Source: an uncultured Candidatus Actinomarina sp. | GTDB lineage: Bacteria > Actinomycetota > Acidimicrobiia > Actinomarinales > Actinomarinaceae | Assembly (NCBI GenBank): GCA_902625455.1 | Contig: CACOBL010000001.1 | Coordinates: 432,191 to 496,190 of the forward strand | DNA: 64,000 bases | Reading direction: 5' to 3' | Shown here: piece after piece, positions 8,927-17,424 of the stretch | Layout of the letters: each line of letters begins with the position of its first letter | How positions within the stretch are numbered: position 1 is the stretch's first letter | The notes under the pieces: model-generated | Told to the model about the DNA's origin: nothing | Database searches by the model: none | The model's input: the letters and a program-made list of their open reading frames with translations, nothing else | Position numbers and translations under genes: made by a program

Positions 8927-8932
8927 TACATT
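8927..8932 (+). promoter_or_regulatory. -10 box of the glutamine synthetase gene, leaderless spacing
   Basis: TACATT (TAnnnT) ends six bases before the ATG at 8939. No good -35 element was found at the usual distance, which would suit an activated promoter. Confidence 0.4.
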
Positions 8933-8938
8933 ACTTTC

Positions 8939-9967
8939 ATGAAGATAAAAGCAGAATATATATGGATTGACGGACAGACTCCTACCGCAAAACTTAGGAG
9001 TAAAACAAAAATAATGGAACAAGGAACAGAGCCACCAATTTGGGGCTTTGATGGTTCTAGTACTCAACAAGCTACAGGTGAACAATCTGATTGTGTGTTA
9101 AAACCAGTTTCTCAATTTCCAGACCCAATTAGAGGTGGAGACAACATATTAGTAATGTGCGAAGTGATGAATGTAGATATGACACCTCATGCATCAAATA
9201 CGAGAGCAGCACTAGTAGAATCAGCTTCAAATTTTAGCGAGTTTGAACCATGGTTTGGAATGGAACAAGAGTATACATTTTATGAGCAATCTTATGACTC
9301 TTTAAAATATGGTCAACCTTTAGGCTTTCCTCCATCAGGTTATCCAGCTCCACAGGGCGGTTATTACTGTGGTGTCGGAGCTGATGAGGTCTATGGACGT
9401 GAAATTTCTGAAGCACATGCGACGGCATGTATTGAAGCTGGACTTGGAATTTCTGGAACAAATGCAGAAGTGATGCCAGGTCAATGGGAGTTTCAGATAG
9501 GCCCAGTCGGAGCACCAGATATTGGAGATCAAATTTGGATAGCTAGATGGTTACTTTATAGAATTGCTGAAGATTGGAATATCTCTGCAACTCTTGATCC
9601 AAAACCAGTTAAAGGAGACTGGAATGGTGCTGGTATGCATACTAATTTCTCAACCAAGCAAATGAGGGAAGATGGTGGATATGATGCCATAGTTGCAGGT
9701 TGCGAAGCTCTTGGCAAGAACGCAGATTTGCATGTTAAAAATTATGGTGCAAATATTGAAGACAGGCTTACAGGAGACCATGAAACTCAAAGTTTTGATA
9801 CTTTTTCTTATGGTGTCAGCGATAGAGGGGCATCAATTAGAATTCCTTGGCAAGTTGAAGTTGATAAAAAAGGATATCTAGAAGACAGAAGACCTAATGC
9901 TAATGGTGATCCTTATGTGATTGCTATGTTAATGATTGATACTGTTTGTTCAGCAGCTTCTAGCTAG
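8939..9967 (+). CDS. glnII: Type II (eukaryote-like) glutamine synthetase
   Basis: It makes glutamine from glutamate, ammonia and ATP. At 342 residues it is much shorter than GSI (about 470) and matches GSII. It carries the GSII signature regions WGFDGSSTQQA (beta-grasp domain), FGMEQEYT (metal ligands) and GDWNGAGMHTNFSTK (ATP site), plus the C-terminal RIPWQV region. GSII occurs in several Actinobacteria alongside GSI. The divergent GlnR-like gene suggests nitrogen control. The 3' end overlaps the convergent next gene by 8 bases. Confidence 0.95.
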   Translation: MKIKAEYIWIDGQTPTAKLRSKTKIMEQGTEPPIWGFDGSSTQQATGEQSDCVLKPVSQFPDPIRGGDNILVMCEVMNVDMTPHASNTRAALVESASNFSEFEPWFGMEQEYTFYEQSYDSLKYGQPLGFPPSGYPAPQGGYYCGVGADEVYGREISEAHATACIEAGLGISGTNAEVMPGQWEFQIGPVGAPDIGDQIWIARWLLYRIAEDWNISATLDPKPVKGDWNGAGMHTNFSTKQMREDGGYDAIVAGCEALGKNADLHVKNYGANIEDRLTGDHETQSFDTFSYGVSDRGASIRIPWQVEVDKKGYLEDRRPNANGDPYVIAMLMIDTVCSAASS

Positions 9968-10568
9968 AGGTTGCTGTAGCAACTATCTCTTCAACTTTAT
10001 TAATAAATTGATCTAAGTTTGTGTTGAATGAACTTAAAGCAGCAGCTCTCTGTTCGCCTGTGTCAGAAGACTCTAAGCCAGCAAGCAGTTCAATTGTGTC
10101 GTTATAAACAAGATTAATTATGGTTTTTAATTCTTCATGACTAGATACTAAATTTGCAAACTCCGATGGTGGTCCAGGCTCAGCTACAATAGCAACAAAT
10201 AGCTCAGCATCATCAATAAAATCAGCAAACTCTTGCTTAGCCTCTTGATAAGTAACAGTTTTATCATCCCAGTTTTGATTTGCTTCCAGTACTTTTTTAC
10301 CTAACTCAATTGCTTGAAGTTTTTCAGCAGTTATTTCTTCAAGATATCCTATATAATTTTCTGGAAGTGTGGTAGTTGTTGATGAGGTGGTACTAGTTTC
10401 TTCAACTACTTCTTCAATAACTTCTTCTTGAACACTCTCTTCAATTATTTCTAAATTGTTATTATCAGCAACCCTATTAATAAATGTATATGTTGTCGCA
10501 ATCATACCGATTAATACTAAGGGTAGAATAAGCCTTCCAGGCTTTGGATCTGAATTAAACGTTTCCAT
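9960..10568 (-). CDS. Membrane-anchored protein with Thr-rich linker and helical outer domain
   Basis: A 202-residue protein: a short cytoplasmic start, one membrane segment (about 12-30), an acidic stretch rich in Glu and Val, a Thr/Ser linker (TSTTSSTTTTLP, about 58-69), and a helical domain (75-200) facing outwards by prediction. Such Thr-rich linkers in exported proteins are typical of Acidimicrobiia-like genomes. No family is recognised. It lies directly downstream of the Nfu_N gene, 2 bases apart, so the two are probably co-transcribed. Confidence 0.7.
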   Translation of the reverse strand: METFNSDPKPGRLILPLVLIGMIATTYTFINRVADNNNLEIIEESVQEEVIEEVVEETSTTSSTTTTLPENYIGYLEEITAEKLQAIELGKKVLEANQNWDDKTVTYQEAKQEFADFIDDAELFVAIVAEPGPPSEFANLVSSHEELKTIINLVYNDTIELLAGLESSDTGEQRAAALSSFNTNLDQFINKVEEIVATATSS

Positions 10569-10570
10569 TA

Positions 10571-10798
10571 TTACAGTTTATCAAATATGCCAATAATGTC
10601 TTGATTTATTGTCTCCCAGTTTATATTTTCACTTTTTGTGATAGTTATAAAACCGGGTCCAAAAAAAACAGAAGCAACTCCTTCAATTTTATAAAGTTTG
10701 TCAGAGACATCAGATTCAATCAATTGATTTTTCAAATTACTGATATCAGTAAGATCTATTTTTTTTGCATTTGGATTAGGTGTATCAAGTAATTCCAT
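10571..10798 (-). CDS. Stand-alone Nfu N-terminal domain protein
   Basis: A 75-residue protein that matches the Nfu_N domain found at the start of Nfu Fe-S scaffold proteins: TPNPNAKK near the start, then LYKIEGVASVFFGPGFITITK (about 36-56). The C-terminal NifU domain with its CxxC cluster site is absent, and no cysteine is present at all, so it cannot bind a cluster by itself. It may be an adaptor or interaction domain. It is divergent from the next gene over 45 bases. Confidence 0.8.
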   Translation of the reverse strand: MELLDTPNPNAKKIDLTDISNLKNQLIESDVSDKLYKIEGVASVFFGPGFITITKSENINWETINQDIIGIFDKL

Positions 10799-10843
10799 AT
10801 TCTCAATCTTATTTTAATACAAAAACTATTAGTATATTGTTGT

Positions 10844-11377
10844 ATGAAATATGTAAAAAGTAATGAGATCGCTTCTCAGCTTCAATTCGGTAACGTTAAG
10901 TCCATTTTGAGTATGTATTTATATACAACGGGTTCATTATTTTTAGGATTTTCGGTCTATCTTTTAATTACAGTTAATGATAACAACAGCTCTTTTACAA
11001 CTTGGTCTGGTGAATCTTTATTCTGGTTTTTGATTGTATTCTTTCTTTCACTATTTGTATTATTTCTGCCAGTAGAGTTCTTTAATTCGACAAATCTTAA
11101 AAATTCTACTTTTAAAGAATTACTTTCAAACATCATATCTGTTATAAGCTTATCTTTGATCTTTCTTATAGTTTCTCAAGTCTTAATTAATACAGACAGT
11201 TTAATTGTCAATGAATTGAAAAAAATAGTTAGATCAGTATCATTTTCTGGTTTTATTTCAATACCGTTGTGTTTATTTATTCTTCAAAGTTTTAGCTCAA
11301 AAATTTATTTTTTTAATAAACATACTTACAGTCTATTGTTCTTTGTTTGGATTGCTTCTTCTCAGTTGTTTTTATAG
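10844..11377 (+). CDS. Hypothetical integral membrane protein
   Basis: A 177-residue protein with about five membrane segments (near residues 23-43, 60-78, 92-114, 130-148 and 160-177) and short loops. There are no conserved motifs I can name. TATATT ends five bases before the ATG and may be a leaderless -10 box. The 3' end is one base from the convergent argS stop. Confidence 0.6.
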   Translation: MKYVKSNEIASQLQFGNVKSILSMYLYTTGSLFLGFSVYLLITVNDNNSSFTTWSGESLFWFLIVFFLSLFVLFLPVEFFNSTNLKNSTFKELLSNIISVISLSLIFLIVSQVLINTDSLIVNELKKIVRSVSFSGFISIPLCLFILQSFSSKIYFFNKHTYSLLFFVWIASSQLFL

Positions 11378-11378
11378 G

Positions 11379-13016
11379 CTACATTGACTCTGCTGCTTCT
11401 ATCCCTAAACAATTAAAAACTAAACTTATTGTCTTGAAAAACTCTTCTACTATTTTTATTCTGTTTATTTGGGTCTCTATAGGTATCTTATCTGAAAAAA
11501 TTTTATTATTTGTATAAAAAGAGTTGAAAGCTTGTGAAAGGTTGAATAGGTATTCTGCTAAATGGTGTGGCTCCATGTTAATTAAGCTTAAATTGAAAAA
11601 ATAATCAAACTTTGTAATTAGTAATAAAAGGTTTCTTTCTTCGCTATTAATCTCATAATTTATATTGTAAGAACCAGGCTTGGTTGAACTGTCCAATAAT
11701 TTTCTTGCTCTCACTTGTGCATACTGTATATAAATTCCAGTTTTTCCATTAATATCAGTAAATTTATCAACATCAAAAATATAATTTTGATTTCTGTTGG
11801 GCAGTAAGTCAGAGTATGTCAGAACGGTATTTGTAAGGGTGTTTAAAACCTGATCATCTGAATTATATTTTTTAAGCTTTTCTTTGATATCTTCAAAAAG
11901 TAAATTAAGTTTATAAACTCCACCATCTCTTGTTTTAAATGGTTTGTTGTCACTTCCATTTATAGTTCCAAAACCAACATGAAAAAAATCACTATTAGAC
12001 AATCCAAAATGTTTTACAGTTGTAAATAATTGTTTAAAGTGGTTTTCTTGCCTTGAATCAACAACATAAATATATTTATCAAAGCTACTTTTGTTTTCGC
12101 GAAAGAGAACTGTCCCTAAATCAGTTGTTAAGTATAAATAGGAACCATCTGACTTTGTGATTAGAATTGGAGGATCAACTTCTTGCGTTGAGATTAAAGC
12201 TCCGTCATCTTTTTTTACTCTCTTTTCATCAATAGCTTTTGAAACAACTAAATCAGTTTCATTTACAACATCGCTCTCACCAAAATACCAGTCGAACTTA
12301 TGCCTAAGTTTATCTAATAAAGTTTTTATATTTGGAATTGCAAGATTGTAAACCGTTTCCCATTTTTTTGTATAATTTTCATTTTTAGAATTTAATTGCA
12401 TAGCTATTGATTTGGCAGTATTGTAAAAATCTTTATTCTCACTTGAAAGTTGATTTGCTTTTGGATAAATAGTTTCCAGATCTTCATAATCTAACATTTC
12501 AAGATCCAAATTGTTATGTTCAATATATGCAATAATTTGTGCTACCGGCATTCCCCAATCTCCAAAGTGGATATCTGAAACTACTTTATTTCCAGCTAAT
12601 TTATAAATATTGTATAAAGACCTACCAATATTCAGCGTTCTAATATGTCCAACATGTAAGTCTTTTCCAATGTTTGGCCCACCATAATCAAAAATTATTG
12701 AATAATTTTGTGTATGTTTAATACGTTCAGCTATAGATTGTGAATATTCAAAAAAATATTGATTAGAGAAGTTCATGTTAATGAAGTTCTTTTCATTAAT
12801 TTCAATACTTTCTATTAATTGGTTTTCTTTAATTAATGAAATAAGATCTGTCTTAATTGATGATAAGTTTATATTATTTGAATATTTGACTAAGTTATTG
12901 CACTGTAAATCAACATTGTTTAAATTTGAATATCTTATCTCAATATTATCTAAGATTTCATATTTCTTTAATACACTAGATATTTCTTTTTCAATATTTT
13001 CAATACCTGCAATCAT
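11379..13016 (-). CDS. argS: Arginyl-tRNA synthetase
   Basis: It charges tRNA-Arg. The 545-residue class I synthetase has the ArgS N-terminal additional domain (1-100) and the HIGH motif as HVGHIR (121-126) after DYGGPNIGKDL. Further on come YVVDSRQENHFKQLF and the GIYIQYAQVRARKLL stretch that begins the DALR anticodon-binding domain. The canonical KMSKS is not obvious (KPFKTRDGG at that place), which is normal for many ArgS. The start is ATG. Confidence 0.96.
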   Translation of the reverse strand: MIAGIENIEKEISSVLKKYEILDNIEIRYSNLNNVDLQCNNLVKYSNNINLSSIKTDLISLIKENQLIESIEINEKNFINMNFSNQYFFEYSQSIAERIKHTQNYSIIFDYGGPNIGKDLHVGHIRTLNIGRSLYNIYKLAGNKVVSDIHFGDWGMPVAQIIAYIEHNNLDLEMLDYEDLETIYPKANQLSSENKDFYNTAKSIAMQLNSKNENYTKKWETVYNLAIPNIKTLLDKLRHKFDWYFGESDVVNETDLVVSKAIDEKRVKKDDGALISTQEVDPPILITKSDGSYLYLTTDLGTVLFRENKSSFDKYIYVVDSRQENHFKQLFTTVKHFGLSNSDFFHVGFGTINGSDNKPFKTRDGGVYKLNLLFEDIKEKLKKYNSDDQVLNTLTNTVLTYSDLLPNRNQNYIFDVDKFTDINGKTGIYIQYAQVRARKLLDSSTKPGSYNINYEINSEERNLLLLITKFDYFFNLSLINMEPHHLAEYLFNLSQAFNSFYTNNKIFSDKIPIETQINRIKIVEEFFKTISLVFNCLGIEAAESM

Positions 13017-13022
13017 GTAAAT

Positions 13023-13028
13023 ATCCTA
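13023..13028 (-). promoter_or_regulatory. -10 box of argS, leaderless spacing
   Basis: On the minus strand TAGGAT ends six bases before the argS ATG at 13016. Confidence 0.4.
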
Positions 13029-13065
13029 ATACAAAAAAATACAAAAAAAATTCATCAAGATTTTG

Positions 13066-13815
13066 TTATGTTTTTAGAGGCTTGTTAAATTGTGATTTTT
13101 TTAGGTATTGTTTTAAAAATAAAAAAATAAATAAAGTGTTATCAACTAAATATCTTTTCCACAACCTTTTAGGATTATTTATTAGTCTCCAGAGCCACTC
13201 AAAACCAGCTTCTTGCCATTTAGTGGGCGCTCTTTTGTTAAGTTCTGCTGTCCATTGAAATATAGCTCCAGCGCCATAAATAGAAACTTCTGGTAGAGAT
13301 TTTCTAATTCTATTAATAAAAATTTCTTGCTTTGGAAACCCAAGGCCAACCCAAAGCATGTCTGTCTTTGAGTTTAAAATCAACTTTGTAATCTCTTCTA
13401 GATTCCAGTCATCTATTGGGGTAAAAGGAGGTGAGTAAACGCCTGATATCTGAAATTTTTCATTTTTTTTAATTAAATTTTTTTTCATCATTTTTAGTAC
13501 TTCATCAGTATCACCAAGAAAAAAGTGCCTAAGTTTTGTATCGTTTTCAACAAAGTAATCAAAAATATCTGCCCCTGCCAATCTTTTATATTTTTTCTTA
13601 GATGAAATATTTAATGACCATGTAAGTGGGTATCCATCTGGAATTCTATAATCAAAGGAATTAATTATCTTATTCAGATTTTCATCATAATAAGACCTAA
13701 CAACAGTATTTACGTTACAACCAGCAATGGTTACATATTTTTTGCTATAAATATCATCTATTATTTTCTTTATTGAAGTTGACGACACTTCAGTATTTAA
13801 ACAGTAAGTTTTCAT
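13066..13815 (-). CDS. WecG/TagA/CpsF-family glycosyltransferase
   Basis: A 249-residue GT26 enzyme that adds a second sugar, such as N-acetylmannosamine or a uronic acid, to an undecaprenyl-diphosphate-linked sugar. Family motifs: NVNTVV, IPDGYPLTW, RLAGADIFDYF, WVGLGFPKQE and GAGAIFQWTAELNKRAPTKW, then the C-terminal EWLWRL...RLWKRYL membrane-binding tail. It is divergent from the polyprenyl-phosphate sugar transferase, which would make its acceptor. Together they start a lipid-linked glycan. Confidence 0.92.
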   Translation of the reverse strand: MKTYCLNTEVSSTSIKKIIDDIYSKKYVTIAGCNVNTVVRSYYDENLNKIINSFDYRIPDGYPLTWSLNISSKKKYKRLAGADIFDYFVENDTKLRHFFLGDTDEVLKMMKKNLIKKNEKFQISGVYSPPFTPIDDWNLEEITKLILNSKTDMLWVGLGFPKQEIFINRIRKSLPEVSIYGAGAIFQWTAELNKRAPTKWQEAGFEWLWRLINNPKRLWKRYLVDNTLFIFLFLKQYLKKSQFNKPLKT

Positions 13816-13883
13816 GTAGCTTTAATGATAATTAATTTTTTTATTCTTTGAATAGAAAGTTTTAGTGTTATAGAGTTATTTAA

Positions 13884-15113
13884 ATGAAAAGTATTAAAAA
13901 CTATTTGATATATATAGCTTTATACAATCTGAGTATTTTACTTTCGTACTTTTTTACTTATTACCAAGATGGAGCCTATGAAACTAATTTTATTTCTTTA
14001 GGTCTCAGTGAAATAGAATTTGTTCTAATTTTAAATATATTTACCACATTAGCTTTTTATGTATTCTTATTTTTGTTTAAGTTTGAATCTGCAGTACTAC
14101 ATTATTTAATTACATTTTTATCAACACAAATTATTTTAATTTTATTTCTATGGATAATTAAGTTTGTAAATTTAAGTAGGGGATATGTCTTACTCAATAC
14201 AATATTTTTTCTAATATTTTCTGTATTTATAACACGAATCTTAGAGAGTAGTATTGATGATACTTATATATCATTTGAAAAAGAATTGTGTGATAATAAC
14301 AAAAACTTTTACTTCACAGATTTTGAAAAATTTCCATCTGATCTCATGGATTTATCATCTACATTACTGAAAGACAAAAATTTAACTGGACTAGTGTTTT
14401 CTGAGAAAAAAATAGAGAAATTTAGCTTTAAAGAAATTATTGAAATTTCAAATTATTTTGGAATAAATATTTATGAGTTGAAAAGTGGAAAATTTAAACT
14501 GATTCATAAATCAACAAGTTTAAATAAAGTAATAAAAAACTTAGAGGATGCAGTTTTGGTAACTCTGATTATCCCTATTGCAGTATTCCTAATAACATTT
14601 TTTGGAATTATTTTATTTATTTTTGACGGAAGACCAATTTTTTATACACAACCTAGAGTCGGGCTAAATGGAAGGTATTTTAAAATTTTTAAATTTAGAA
14701 CAATGAATAATATTCAATTATCAGCTGATGAACTCGTAAAGCTTAACGAAAGAAACAAGATAGTATTTAAAGCTAAAAATGACCCAAGAATCACTCGCCT
14801 AGGTTCTTTCTACCGAAAATCAAGTATTGATGAATTACCACAAGTAATTAATGTTCTTAAAAATGAAATGTCTTTTGTAGGTCCTCGTCCTCCAATTATT
14901 TCAGAAGTTAAACAATATGAGCTCAAACATCTTAAAAGAATATCGGTAAAACCTGGTATTACTGGATTATGGCAAGTTTCTCTTAGACAGGATAATAATT
15001 TTGACAGATGGGTTGAAAAAGATATTGAGTATATAGACAAATGGTCTTTGGGTCTAGATATAAAAATAATATTTTTAACAATCAAAGAGATTTTTAATAT
15101 GACTGGTGACTAA
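13884..15113 (+). CDS. Polyprenyl-phosphate sugar-1-phosphate transferase (WbaP/ExoY family)
   Basis: A 409-residue initiating glycosyl-1-phosphate transferase. The N-terminal half has about four membrane segments and a short nucleotide-fold-like region. The C-terminal half is the bacterial sugar transferase domain: a membrane helix, then GRPIFYTQPRVGLNGRYFKI, KFRTM, SIDELPQVINVL, FVGPRPP and KPGITGLWQVS. It links the first sugar phosphate to undecaprenyl phosphate, likely starting the polysaccharide or glycoprotein glycan built by the island downstream. Confidence 0.93.
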   Translation: MKSIKNYLIYIALYNLSILLSYFFTYYQDGAYETNFISLGLSEIEFVLILNIFTTLAFYVFLFLFKFESAVLHYLITFLSTQIILILFLWIIKFVNLSRGYVLLNTIFFLIFSVFITRILESSIDDTYISFEKELCDNNKNFYFTDFEKFPSDLMDLSSTLLKDKNLTGLVFSEKKIEKFSFKEIIEISNYFGINIYELKSGKFKLIHKSTSLNKVIKNLEDAVLVTLIIPIAVFLITFFGIILFIFDGRPIFYTQPRVGLNGRYFKIFKFRTMNNIQLSADELVKLNERNKIVFKAKNDPRITRLGSFYRKSSIDELPQVINVLKNEMSFVGPRPPIISEVKQYELKHLKRISVKPGITGLWQVSLRQDNNFDRWVEKDIEYIDKWSLGLDIKIIFLTIKEIFNMTGD

Positions 15114-15175
15114 TTTGAGCAAATCATTATCAAATTATTTTTTTATTAGGGTATTATTCTCAAGTAAACTTTATT

Positions 15176-15248
15176 GGGTCGGTAGCTCAATCGGCAGAGC
15201 AGGAGCCTTTTAAGCTCAAGGTCGTGGGTTCGATTCCCACCCGACCCA
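15176..15248 (+). tRNA. tRNA-Lys (TTT)
   Basis: A full cloverleaf of 73 bases: acceptor GGGTCGG/CCGACCC with discriminator A, anticodon loop CTTTTAA giving TTT, and T loop TTCGATT. The first anticodon-stem pair is a G-A mismatch. CCA is not encoded. A T-rich tract follows. Confidence 0.97.
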
Positions 15249-15297
15249 CTTTTTTATCTCTTTTAATGTAAACATATAGTATTCTTATTAAATAGTT

Positions 15298-15375
15298 GGG
15301 GGCGTGGTGAAGTCTGGAGTTCACGCCTGCCTGTCACGCAGGAGGTCGCGGGTTCGAATCCCGTCGTCCCCGCCA
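15298..15375 (+). tRNA. tRNA-Asp (GTC)
   Basis: Cloverleaf with acceptor GGGGGCG/CGTCCCC, discriminator G, anticodon GTC in the loop CTGTCAC and T loop TTCGAAT. CCA is encoded at 15373-15375, unlike the two neighbouring tRNAs. Confidence 0.96.
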
Positions 15376-15378
15376 TTT

Positions 15379-15451
15379 GGCCAGATAGCTCAGTCGGTAG
15401 AGCACTTGTCTGAAAAACAAGGGGTCGGCAGTTCGATTCTGCCTCTGGCCA
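15379..15451 (+). tRNA. tRNA-Phe (GAA)
   Basis: A 73-base cloverleaf with acceptor GGCCAGA/TCTGGCC, discriminator A, anticodon GAA in the loop CTGAAAA and T loop TTCGATT. It starts 3 bases after the tRNA-Asp CCA end, so both are probably cut from one transcript. Confidence 0.97.
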
Positions 15452-15468
15452 CAAGTTTTTATAAAAAA

Positions 15469-17169
15469 TTAATCAATCAAATCTTTTTTGAAAGTATTAA
15501 TTGATAAATAGATAAAAATTGAAAAAAAGCTGAGCAATAACAATATCTTATTCAGAAACAGGCTTTGTTCATTAACATAACTATTTAAGAAAATATTTGA
15601 ACTTAAAATGTAGTATCCCCCATTTACATAATTTATACACTCATAAAAGTTCCCTACAGTTATTGTGTTAATTCCATCAGTTAAACTTCGATCTTTAAAT
15701 AATGAATCATTGTCATAGATAAGATATCCATCTTTTTCGGTAGGCAACAAACTTTCATCAAAAGATCCCTTACATATTGATTTTGCTATTTCATCTTCAG
15801 TACACCAATTATCACTGAAATTAATGTAGCTATTCACATAATTGTTAAGTAAACAGGGACTAGCTACGTGTAATTTATTTAAATAATAAGTTTCTTTATA
15901 TTTATCAATTTCTACAGGGTTAATAATCGTAAAAATATATGCATTAAAAAATATAAATATTATTAAATAAATGTTTAAGTCTTTAAGTGCCTTAAATTTT
16001 GTTAAGAAGTAATAAAAAGAAAAAATAATTAAAAAACTAAATAAATGCGTTTTCATTGGATCACCTTTTGAGGGATTAAAATTTTGTGTAAACATCGGTA
16101 ACAAGTTAAGAGCATTTATTATTAAAGCAAAAATTCCTACAAAGCCTAATACTCCAATAGCCCTCATTTTTTTATCTCTTTCATTTATAAGAAAATAAGC
16201 TGTTAAAAAGTAAAAAGATATTGAAAGCAAAATAGAGATTCTTATATGAAATAAATTACCTGGGAAATTTCTCCCTGACCAACCATCTTTGTGATACCAG
16301 TATCTTTGCCAATAATCATTAAAAGTATCTGCAAAAATAATTGATGACATAGAGCTACTTAAATTATTTCGAAAAGGATTGTTGTAAATCTCATTAAAAC
16401 TAAATGAAAATACATAACTTAAACTTGCACTGTTCAAATAACTTTCATTTATCACATGCTCCCAAAGATAATTTCCGTTTACATTAAAATTTTCATTAAT
16501 TAAAAGAATTAACAATGGAATTAAGAATATGTTGAATACTAGAAATTTTTTTTTGAATATTTGTTTTCCAAATAAAGTTAAAAGGCAAAGACCAATCATA
16601 AAGGTTATGCTAGATTTTAAAACAATTAAAGACAGCACCAAAGGTGAACTGAACACTAAGAAAACTAATTTATTAGTTTCAAAAAATTTATAATAAAATA
16701 GAATCAACCAAGGTAAAAATGCAATCACTAAAATTTCTGGTTTTAAAATTAACCTTGCACCTAATATTGGCGGAAAGACTGAAAGAAAACTTAAGCAGGC
16801 CAAATTGAAAGTTTTGTCAATCCGTAAATAGTTGAATAAATAATAAATTCCTATTAACCCAATTATTAGTAATAAAAAATTTCCTAATTGAATGCTAAGG
16901 GAGTAAATTGGTTCAACATATGTGCTTGAAATTAATATCGGTTTGCTTAATATCTCAAAAAATTTACTGATGAAATAGAAATAGCCTACTCCCGACTCCA
17001 AGCCTATTTTTTGAATATCGCTTTTAACAAAATAGTCTAAATATTTTCCATACCTATTAAAATCTGTACCTCTTGTACTGTCGTAATTTAAATAAGTTAT
17101 GAAGAAAAAAAATAAATTTTGAGAAGAAATTAAAAGCACAAGTAATAAATTTTTGTATTTTGTTTTCAT
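15469..17169 (-). CDS. Polytopic membrane protein, glycosyltransferase-like
   Basis: A protein of about 566 residues with ten or more membrane segments. An early loop has acidic and aromatic residues (STRGTDFNRYGKYLDYF, about 30-46), as in lipid-sugar-dependent (GT-C-like) transferases, and a C-terminal outer domain precedes a last membrane helix. No family is certain. ATG at 17169 is preferred to the TTG at 17187 because TATAAT (17179-17184) lies inside that longer version. It faces the tRNA cluster, with 17 bases to tRNA-Phe. Confidence 0.6.
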   Translation of the reverse strand: MKTKYKNLLLVLLISSQNLFFFFITYLNYDSTRGTDFNRYGKYLDYFVKSDIQKIGLESGVGYFYFISKFFEILSKPILISSTYVEPIYSLSIQLGNFLLLIIGLIGIYYLFNYLRIDKTFNLACLSFLSVFPPILGARLILKPEILVIAFLPWLILFYYKFFETNKLVFLVFSSPLVLSLIVLKSSITFMIGLCLLTLFGKQIFKKKFLVFNIFLIPLLILLINENFNVNGNYLWEHVINESYLNSASLSYVFSFSFNEIYNNPFRNNLSSSMSSIIFADTFNDYWQRYWYHKDGWSGRNFPGNLFHIRISILLSISFYFLTAYFLINERDKKMRAIGVLGFVGIFALIINALNLLPMFTQNFNPSKGDPMKTHLFSFLIIFSFYYFLTKFKALKDLNIYLIIFIFFNAYIFTIINPVEIDKYKETYYLNKLHVASPCLLNNYVNSYINFSDNWCTEDEIAKSICKGSFDESLLPTEKDGYLIYDNDSLFKDRSLTDGINTITVGNFYECINYVNGGYYILSSNIFLNSYVNEQSLFLNKILLLLSFFSIFIYLSINTFKKDLID

Positions 17170-17237
17170 TAAGGAACAATTATACAAATGTATTCAGAAA
17201 TCTTATAAATTTACAATATGAAATATACTAATTTCAT

Positions 17238-17417
17238 TTGCAAGAAAAAAGAATAAAAGTAATTCGAATAATTTTAGGTATTTTAATTCCAATAGTTTAT
17301 ACAATTATCCACATTCCACCAGAAGTAACCATAACCCAAGTTGTCTCTGCCGGAATTGTTTTTATAGGGATAATTTATTTTGTTATAACTGTTTTAAAAC
17401 GTTACAAGATTATATAA
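17238..17417 (+). CDS. Possible small membrane protein (two-helix)
   Basis: An open frame of 59 codons with a TTG start and TAA stop, encoding two hydrophobic helices (about residues 6-24 and 31-51) joined by HIPPEVTITQ, with basic ends. The hairpin layout, positive charges at both ends and position just before the DUF4956 gene support a real gene. Against it: no ATG, no clear ribosome-binding site, and its last bases carry the next promoter. I do not recognise a family. Confidence 0.4.
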   Translation: MQEKRIKVIRIILGILIPIVYTIIHIPPEVTITQVVSAGIVFIGIIYFVITVLKRYKII

Positions 17418-17418
17418 T
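17413..17418 (+). promoter_or_regulatory. -10 box (TATAAT) of the DUF4956-CotH-VTC operon
   Basis: A perfect TATAAT ends six bases before the ATG at 17425. The matching -35 region is weak. The operon therefore seems to have its own leaderless promoter. Confidence 0.5.
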
Positions 17419-17424
17419 CTAATA

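Noticed and set aside
8899..8938. A GlnR box in the glnR-glnII spacer
   Set aside because: GTAAC and GAAAT words are present, but the gap between them is 10 bases rather than the expected 6, so I do not call it.
1..13000. A tRNA-Sec gene or selenoprotein near selA/selB
   Set aside because: I looked through the intergenic stretches for a long-variable-arm tRNA and for genes interrupted by in-frame TGA and found neither.
15263..15504. Open frames across the tRNA-Asp and tRNA-Phe genes on both strands
   Set aside because: The translated parts are tRNA sequence (the familiar false peptide from tRNA clusters), not genes.
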